DNA from: Asticcacaulis solisilvae
GTDB taxonomy: Bacteria > Pseudomonadota > Alphaproteobacteria > Caulobacterales > Caulobacteraceae
Assembly (NCBI RefSeq): GCF_017875235.1
Contig: NZ_JAGGMI010000001.1
Span: 1 to 64,000, forward strand
Reading direction: 5' to 3'
Length of the DNA: 64,000 nucleotides
The notes under the pieces are model-generated. The model was not told the DNA's origin. It did not search any database and worked only from the letters and a program-made list of their open reading frames with translations. Both the position numbers and the translations under genes were made by a program. Below are positions 59,326 to 64,000 of the stretch, piece after piece; position 1 is the stretch's first letter, and each line of letters starts with the position of its first letter.

Positions 59326-60738
59326 ATGTCCATGCCTCCGCCATCCACGGACGGTCCTGCCCTAAACGGCCAGTGGCGCCTCGGCTTCGTCCTGGCCATC
59401 ACGCTCAGCGCGGCCATGGGCGGCCTTTTGTTCGGCTGGGACTGGGTGGTCATCGGCGGCGCCAAGCCCTTTTTCGAAAGCTATTTCGGCATTACCGACC
59501 CAGCGGTTTCGGGCTGGGCCAACAGTTGCGCCCTGATCGGCTGTTTCTTTGGCGCCGTCCTCGGCGGGGCTTCGGCCGACCGGTTCGGGCGCAAGGGGCC
59601 GCTGATCGCTTCGGCATTGCTGTTCGGCGCGACGTCGATCGGCATCGCCCTGGCGAACAATTTCGATGTATTCGTGGCCTGGCGCATCGCCGGCGGTGTG
59701 GCCATCGGCCTGGCGTCATCGCTGTCGCCCCTTTACATCGCCGAAATCGCCCCGGCGCGAATTCGCGGCGCATTGGTGGCGGTTAATCAGCTAACCATCG
59801 TCATCGGCGTCTTGGGGGCGCAATTGACCAATTGGTGGATCGTGCGCGATCTGCCGGCCGGGATGGAAACAGCGGCGTTGGCGGCTTCGTGGTATGGCAC
59901 GGAGGCCTGGCGATGGATGTTCGCCATCTGCGCCGTGCCATCGGTCGTCTTTCTGCTGGGCATGCTGTTCGCGCCGGAAAGCCCGCGCTGGCTGCTGACG
60001 CGCGGCCGCCGCGACGATGCGCGCAAAGTTCTGAGCCGGATCGGCGGCGACAGCCACGCCGACGCGGCCTTGGTACAGGTGGAAGCGACGTTGGACCAGC
60101 CGGGCGAAAAAGTGCGTTTAAGCGACCTGCTGTCGCCCAAGGTGCGCGGCGCGCTGCTGATAGGGATCGTCCTGGCCGTCTTCCAGCAATGGTGCGGCAT
60201 CAATGTCATCTTCAATTACGCCGAAGAGGTGTTCAAGGCGGCGGGTTACGATCTGTCGAGCGTCATCGCCAATATTGCCTGGACGGGTTCGGTCAACCTC
60301 GCCTTCACGGTGCTGGCGCTCAACCTGGTCGACCGCGCCGGGCGCAGACCGCTGATGCTGTTTGGCGCGGCCGGGCTGGCGGTGATCTACACGGCGATGG
60401 CGGTGTGTTTCGCACTGGGGATCGGCGGTTTGCCGACCCTGCTTTTGGTGCTGGCGGCAATTGCCTGCTACGCCATGTCGCTGGCGCCAGTGACCTGGGT
60501 GGTGATCGCGGAGATTTTCCCGAACCGCATCCGGGGTGCCGCGATCGCGGTGGCGGTGGGGGCGCTTTGGCTGGCGTCTTTCGTGCTGACCTACAGCTTC
60601 CCGCTCTTGAACAGCACGCTCAAGGCGCACGGCACCTTCGGGCTCTATGCTGTGATCTGCGTGCTCGGCTTCATGTTTATCTGGTTCAGGATGCCGGAAA
60701 CCAAGGGCCGGTCGCTCGAGGACATCGAGAATGACTAA
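59326..60738 (+). CDS. Sugar porter, major facilitator superfamily
   Basis: 470 residues from ATG preceded by AAAGGA (protein MSMPPPSTDG). About 12 transmembrane segments. Sugar porter signatures: DRFGRKGPLIASA after helix 2, SLSPLYIAEIAPARIRGALV, PESPRWLLTRGRRD after helix 6, NLVDRAGRRPLML and the C-terminal PETKGRSLEDIE. Divergent from the galactonate dehydratase operon, so it probably imports galactose or a related sugar, likely with protons. An extension toward 59224 is AT-rich and was not used. Confidence 0.9.
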   Translation: MSMPPPSTDGPALNGQWRLGFVLAITLSAAMGGLLFGWDWVVIGGAKPFFESYFGITDPAVSGWANSCALIGCFFGAVLGGASADRFGRKGPLIASALLFGATSIGIALANNFDVFVAWRIAGGVAIGLASSLSPLYIAEIAPARIRGALVAVNQLTIVIGVLGAQLTNWWIVRDLPAGMETAALAASWYGTEAWRWMFAICAVPSVVFLLGMLFAPESPRWLLTRGRRDDARKVLSRIGGDSHADAALVQVEATLDQPGEKVRLSDLLSPKVRGALLIGIVLAVFQQWCGINVIFNYAEEVFKAAGYDLSSVIANIAWTGSVNLAFTVLALNLVDRAGRRPLMLFGAAGLAVIYTAMAVCFALGIGGLPTLLLVLAAIACYAMSLAPVTWVVIAEIFPNRIRGAAIAVAVGALWLASFVLTYSFPLLNSTLKAHGTFGLYAVICVLGFMFIWFRMPETKGRSLEDIEND

Positions 60739-60864
60739 TGGGGCGTGGGGGTGAGGAGCGCCGATTTGCTCAAGAGCAAATCGGATGAAATCAGTATTAA
60801 ATGTACTGATTTCCGCGACGAACGCCCGGAGCCATGCGAAGGGCGACCCCACAAAATCTTCTGA
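60739..60864. repeat. Palindromic intergenic repeats after the sugar porter
   Basis: CCGATTTGCT/AGCAAATCGG near 60761-60784 and GAAATCAGTA/TACTGATTTC (60787-60813) are two successive hairpins, followed by a stretch like the REP-type repeats of this genome. Confidence 0.5.
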
Positions 60865-60912
60865 TATCAAAAGAAAAGCCTGGCCTTTTGGGGCCAGGCT
60901 TTTCTTTTGATT
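60865..60912. repeat. 48-base terminator duplication, left copy
   Basis: Identical to 61063-61110. ATCAAAAGAAAAGCCTGGCC pairs with GGCCAGGCTTTTCTTTTGAT, a 20-bp stem with loop TTTTGG. It functions as a bidirectional terminator between the sugar porter and clpB genes and abuts the left end of the 150-base element. Confidence 0.85.
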
Positions 60913-61062
60913 CAGGCTACTGACAAACCCCCTATCTTTTTTGAGAAGGGCCAATTGCCACAATTTGATTCCGATATGTTCACCGCTTGATTCCGAGACG
61001 TTCCGTGAATCAGGTGGCAATATACCGCATGAAAATTGTCCACAGACTTTGTCAGCAGTCTG
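60913..61062. mobile_element. 150-base IS-derived element (MITE) inserted in a terminator
   Basis: Left end CAGGCTACTGACAAA (60913-60927) and right end TTTGTCAGCAGTCTG (61048-61062) are imperfect inverted repeats (13 of 15). The right end is identical to the IS1182-type end at 281-295. No coding sequence remains. Inside are an inner inverted pair ATTGCCAC (60954-60961)/GTGGCAAT (61014-61021) and two related TTGATTCCGA units. The element is flanked by perfect 48-base direct repeats, read here as a target duplication. Confidence 0.75.
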
Positions 61063-61110
61063 TATCAAAAGAAAAGCCTGGCCTTTTGGGGCCAGGCTTT
61101 TCTTTTGATT
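61063..61110. repeat. 48-base terminator duplication, right copy
   Basis: Identical to 60865-60912 base for base and directly adjoining the right end of the inserted element. Confidence 0.85.
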
Positions 61111-61119
61111 TTAAAGGCC

Positions 61120-61188
61120 TTGGGGCCTCAGGCCCCAAAACCCCATTAGAGCATGATGACATTAGATAGAAATGTCATCATGCTCTAA
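61120..61188. repeat. Two hairpins downstream of clpB
   Basis: TTGGGGCC/GGCCCCAA (61120-61138) and an 18-bp perfect stem, TTAGAGCATGATGACATT (61146-61163) with its complement at 61171-61188. The second corresponds to the AGAGC palindrome attached to repeat copy B. Confidence 0.65.
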
Positions 61189-61189
61189 G

Positions 61190-61250
61190 TTTTTGTTTTG
61201 TCGCGATATTTAAGGCGAAAGCCGCTTACACTTTTCGCCATATCGCTCTA
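61190..61250 (-). repeat. Dispersed 3'-end stem-loop repeat, copy C
   Basis: On the minus strand AGAGCGATATGGCGAAAAGT starts with the last two bases of the clpB stop codon, followed by AAGCGGCTTTCGCC and ATATCGCGACAAAACAAAAA. Matches copies A and B, with covarying inner stem GGCGAAA/TTTCGCC. Confidence 0.75.
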
Positions 61251-63824
61251 GTTCATGGTCGGTTTCCCGATCGTCAGATGCTCGCCATCGAAGCCGACCT
61301 GGATGACATCGCCATCCGACACCTGGCCGGACAGGATCTGCTTGGCGATCCCATCGACCAGCAGCTTCTGCACCACGCGCTTCAGCGGCCGCGCGCCATA
61401 GGCCGGGTCAAAGCCCTTGTCCGCCAGGAAGTTCAGCGCCGCATCGTCGATGCTCAGCGTCATTTCCCGGTCGGCCATCAGCTTCTCCAGGCCTTTCAAC
61501 TGGATACGAACGATATCGTGCATGTGCACGCGGTCCAGGCGGTGGAACAGGATCATTTCATCGATCCGGTTGAGGAATTCCGGCCGGAAATGCCGGCGCA
61601 CCACATCCAGGACCAGCGGCCGCACGGTTTCAACCGACGCGTGCTCATCCATATTGACCAGGACTTCGGAACCGAGGTTCGACGTCATGACGATCAGGGT
61701 GTTGCGGAAATCGACCACACGCCCCTGACCGTCCGTCAGCCGCCCGTCGTCCAGCACCTGCAGCAGGATGTTGAACACGTCCGGGTGCGCCTTTTCGACC
61801 TCGTCGAACAGTACCACCTGATACGGACGCCGGCGCACCGCTTCGGTCAACGCCCCGCCTTCGTCATAACCGACATAGCCCGGAGGCGCGCCGATCATGC
61901 GCGATACGGAATGCTTCTCCATATATTCCGACATGTCGAGCCGCGTAATCGCGGTATCATCATCGAACAGGAACTCGGCCAGGGCCTTGTTCAGCTCGGT
62001 CTTGCCGACACCCGTCGGCCCCAGGAACAGGAACGAACCGATCGGCCGGTTCGGGTCCTTCAGGCCGGCACGCGCCCGGCGCACGGCATCGGACACAGCC
62101 GTTAGCGCTTCATCCTGGCCAACGACGCGCTTACGCAGGTCATCTTCCATACGCAGCAACTTTTCGCGCTCGCCTTCCAGCATCTTGTCGACCGGCACAC
62201 CTGTCCAGCGCGACACAACCGCCGCAATCTGCTGGGCATCGACGACTTCCGGCGTCAACGGTGCATCCTGCGGCGCGTTTTCAGCCTCCTGAAGCTGCTT
62301 TTCCAGTTGCGGGATGCGGCCATAGAGGATTTCAGACGCCTTTTGCAGATCACCGGCGCGCTGGCTGTTGGCCAGTTCGACGCGGGCGCGGTCCAGGGCT
62401 TCGCGGGCGCGGGCGGCGGCGCCGACCTTGTCCTTTTCGGCCTTCCAGCGTTGGGTCAGCCCCAATGAGCGGCCTTCCAGGTCTTCCAGTTCGCTCGCCA
62501 GTCTTTCCAGCCGCGCCTTGGAGCCCGGATCGGTTTCCTTGTTCAGCGCCTCGCGCTCGATCTTGAGCTGGACGATGCGGCGGTCAAGTTCATCGAGCTC
62601 TTCCGGCTTGGAATCGACGGCCATGCGGACGCGCGACGCCGCTTCATCAATAAGATCAATGGCCTTGTCGGGCAGGAAACGGTCCTGGATATAGCGGTTT
62701 GACAGGGTCGCCGCCGACACAATGGCCGAGTCGGAGATACGCACGCCGTGGTGAACCTCGTACTTTTCCTTCAGGCCACGCAGGATCGAGATGGTGTCCT
62801 CGACCGTCGGCTCGGTGACGAAGACCGGCTGGAAACGTCTCGCCAGGGCCGCGTCCTTTTCGACGTGTTTGCGGTATTCATCCAAGGTAGTCGCGCCAAC
62901 GCAGTGCAGTTCGCCGCGCGCCAAAGCAGGCTTCAGCAGGTTCGACGCATCCATGGCGCCGTCGGCCTTGCCAGCGCCGACAAGCGTGTGCATCTCGTCG
63001 ATGAACAAGACGATCTCGCCCTCGGCCGCTGTGACTTCATTGAGCACGGCCTTCAGGCGTTCTTCGAACTCGCCGCGGTACTTGGCGCCGGCGATCAGCG
63101 CACCCATGTCGAGCGACAACAGCTTCTTGTCCTTGAGGCTTTCCGGCACATCGCCATTGACGATGCGCTGGGCCAGGCCTTCGACGATGGCGGTCTTGCC
63201 GACGCCGGGCTCACCGATCAGGACAGGATTGTTCTTGGTGCGGCGCGCCAGGACCTGGATGGTGCGGCGGATTTCCTCGTCGCGGCCGATGACCGGGTCG
63301 ATCTTGCCGTCGAGCGCGGCCTGGGTCAGGTCGCGCGCGTATTTCTTGAGCGCATCGAAGCCGTTTTCGGCGGTGGCGCTGTCGGCGGTCTTGCCCTTGC
63401 GGAAATTGGTCACGGCGTCCTTCAAAGCTTTCAGCGAAATGCCCGTGGCCTTCAGCAACGGTTCGGATTCCTTGCCGCCAAGGGCTGCCAGCATGAGGCG
63501 GTCGGCGGTGACGAAGCTGTCGCCGGCCTTCTGGGCCTCGGTCTCGGCTTCGTTGAACAGGCGCGCCGTGTCGTTGTGCATGTAAAGCTGGGCATTGCCA
63601 CTGACCGAAGGTAGCTTCGACAGCGACACATCGACCGCACCGGTAAAGGCGTCGGCATTGCCGCCGGCAAGCGTTATCAGGCGTGGCGCAAGGGCATCCT
63701 TGTCTTCGACCAGCGCCTTGAGGACGTGCTGCGGCATAAAATACTGATGGCTGTTGGCTTGCGCGATACCCTGTGCGCTCTGGATAACCTTTTGGGTTTT
63801 CTCGGAATATTTTTCGATGTTCAT
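61248..63824 (-). CDS. clpB: ATP-dependent chaperone ClpB
   Basis: 858 residues from ATG at 63824 ([20 protein letters not shown]); an extension upstream runs into non-coding sequence and was rejected. The N-domain repeats are followed by NBD1 Walker [16 protein letters not shown], with [14 protein letters not shown]. The long coiled-coil M-domain (about 400-530) is rich in [20 protein letters not shown]-type heptads. NBD2 Walker A is [20 protein letters not shown] with [16 protein letters not shown]. It disaggregates proteins with DnaK. Stands alone, with a possible heat-shock promoter upstream. Confidence 0.97.
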   Translation of the reverse strand: MNIEKYSEKTQKVIQSAQGIAQANSHQYFMPQHVLKALVEDKDALAPRLITLAGGNADAFTGAVDVSLSKLPSVSGNAQLYMHNDTARLFNEAETEAQKAGDSFVTADRLMLAALGGKESEPLLKATGISLKALKDAVTNFRKGKTADSATAENGFDALKKYARDLTQAALDGKIDPVIGRDEEIRRTIQVLARRTKNNPVLIGEPGVGKTAIVEGLAQRIVNGDVPESLKDKKLLSLDMGALIAGAKYRGEFEERLKAVLNEVTAAEGEIVLFIDEMHTLVGAGKADGAMDASNLLKPALARGELHCVGATTLDEYRKHVEKDAALARRFQPVFVTEPTVEDTISILRGLKEKYEVHHGVRISDSAIVSAATLSNRYIQDRFLPDKAIDLIDEAASRVRMAVDSKPEELDELDRRIVQLKIEREALNKETDPGSKARLERLASELEDLEGRSLGLTQRWKAEKDKVGAAARAREALDRARVELANSQRAGDLQKASEILYGRIPQLEKQLQEAENAPQDAPLTPEVVDAQQIAAVVSRWTGVPVDKMLEGEREKLLRMEDDLRKRVVGQDEALTAVSDAVRRARAGLKDPNRPIGSFLFLGPTGVGKTELNKALAEFLFDDDTAITRLDMSEYMEKHSVSRMIGAPPGYVGYDEGGALTEAVRRRPYQVVLFDEVEKAHPDVFNILLQVLDDGRLTDGQGRVVDFRNTLIVMTSNLGSEVLVNMDEHASVETVRPLVLDVVRRHFRPEFLNRIDEMILFHRLDRVHMHDIVRIQLKGLEKLMADREMTLSIDDAALNFLADKGFDPAYGARPLKRVVQKLLVDGIAKQILSGQVSDGDVIQVGFDGEHLTIGKPTMN

Positions 63825-63899
63825 AGTGGCTCCCCTGAAAGGCGGATAAGCCCCTTCGGTCCTCAAAGCAAGCAACCGGCGGGACAATGGATAGCCGGG

Positions 63900-63927
63900 A
63901 TATAGTGTGGCATTTGGGTTACACAAG
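63900..63927 (-). promoter_or_regulatory. Possible heat-shock (sigma-32) promoter of clpB
   Basis: On the minus strand CTTG (63927-63924), 17 bases, ACTATAT (63906-63900), about 76 bases before the clpB start. This fits the alphaproteobacterial RpoH pattern CTTG-N17-CYTATNT except for one base. A second candidate, CTTG-N18-CTTAT (63872-63846), lies closer to the gene. Confidence 0.35.
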
Positions 63928-64000
63928 AGGAACCGGGACGAAATTGTGGCCTGCCACCTTAACCACAATCCTCTGGCCAAAACCTCTGGCCAAAACCTCT

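Noticed and set aside
62748-63614. Long plus-strand frames opposite clpB
   Set aside because: Antisense shadows of a complete ClpB.
1-64000. CRISPR arrays, rRNA genes, replication origin
   Set aside because: No regularly spaced repeats, no rRNA segments and no DnaA-box cluster were seen.

Overview
The window looks like a chromosomal segment of an alphaproteobacterium, most likely from Caulobacteraceae (an Asticcacaulis- or Caulobacter-like organism). The basis is the housekeeping run rpmH-rnpA-yidC-engB-argB with dapD close by, GC-rich codon use in the core genes, a bacteriophytochrome kinase, TonB-dependent uptake and many palindromic intergenic repeats. The genus is inference; no rRNA is present.

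Layout. 1-295: the end of an IS1182-type element. 841-10789: a metal-uptake and envelope-signalling cluster (outer-membrane barrel, NikR, TonB-dependent receptor, ECF sigma factor with a cupin anti-sigma factor, small membrane protein, HupE/UreJ, DUF4198 protein, lipoprotein, DUF4331 protein, TonB-like anchored protein). A shared promoter motif (WCATCR, 18 bases, TAAG) precedes the barrel, receptor and DUF4331 genes and probably hupE, suggesting a local sigma regulon. 11155-11355: an integrase remnant. 11640-17304: a red-light sensing operon (bacteriophytochrome, response regulator, hybrid kinase). 17590-23617: a DUF2089 regulator/membrane protein/CPBP protease operon, an S9-type peptidase, a TPR protein and two orphan proteins, with scattered AAGCGGA-type repeat remnants.

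24079-44364 is an accessory island rich in apparent defence genes: an AlbA_2 (Schlafen-like)-STAND NTPase; a Septu-like ATPase/HNH pair; a three-gene module of a sigma-like factor, a small regulator and an ImmA/IrrE protease-UvrD helicase fusion; and a four-gene ubiquitin-like conjugation operon (tandem ubiquitin-like protein, E2, JAB protease, E1) of the Bil type. These are followed by small regulators, an excisionase-like protein, two tyrosine recombinases and a large serine recombinase whose last codons lie inside tRNA-Arg(ACG). The left boundary of the mobile unit could not be found.

44335 to the end is core genome: tRNA-Arg, gamma-glutamyltransferase with a sirtuin, a sensor kinase, rpmH/rnpA/yidC/engB/argB, a HAD phosphatase, a DUF2145 protein, dapD, a DinB-like protein, a galactonate dehydratase/SDR pair beside a sugar porter, and clpB. 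Intergenic spaces carry several repeat families. They include a roughly 60-base stem-loop found three times next to stop codons, and a 150-base IS-derived element flanked by two identical 48-base copies of a terminator hairpin.
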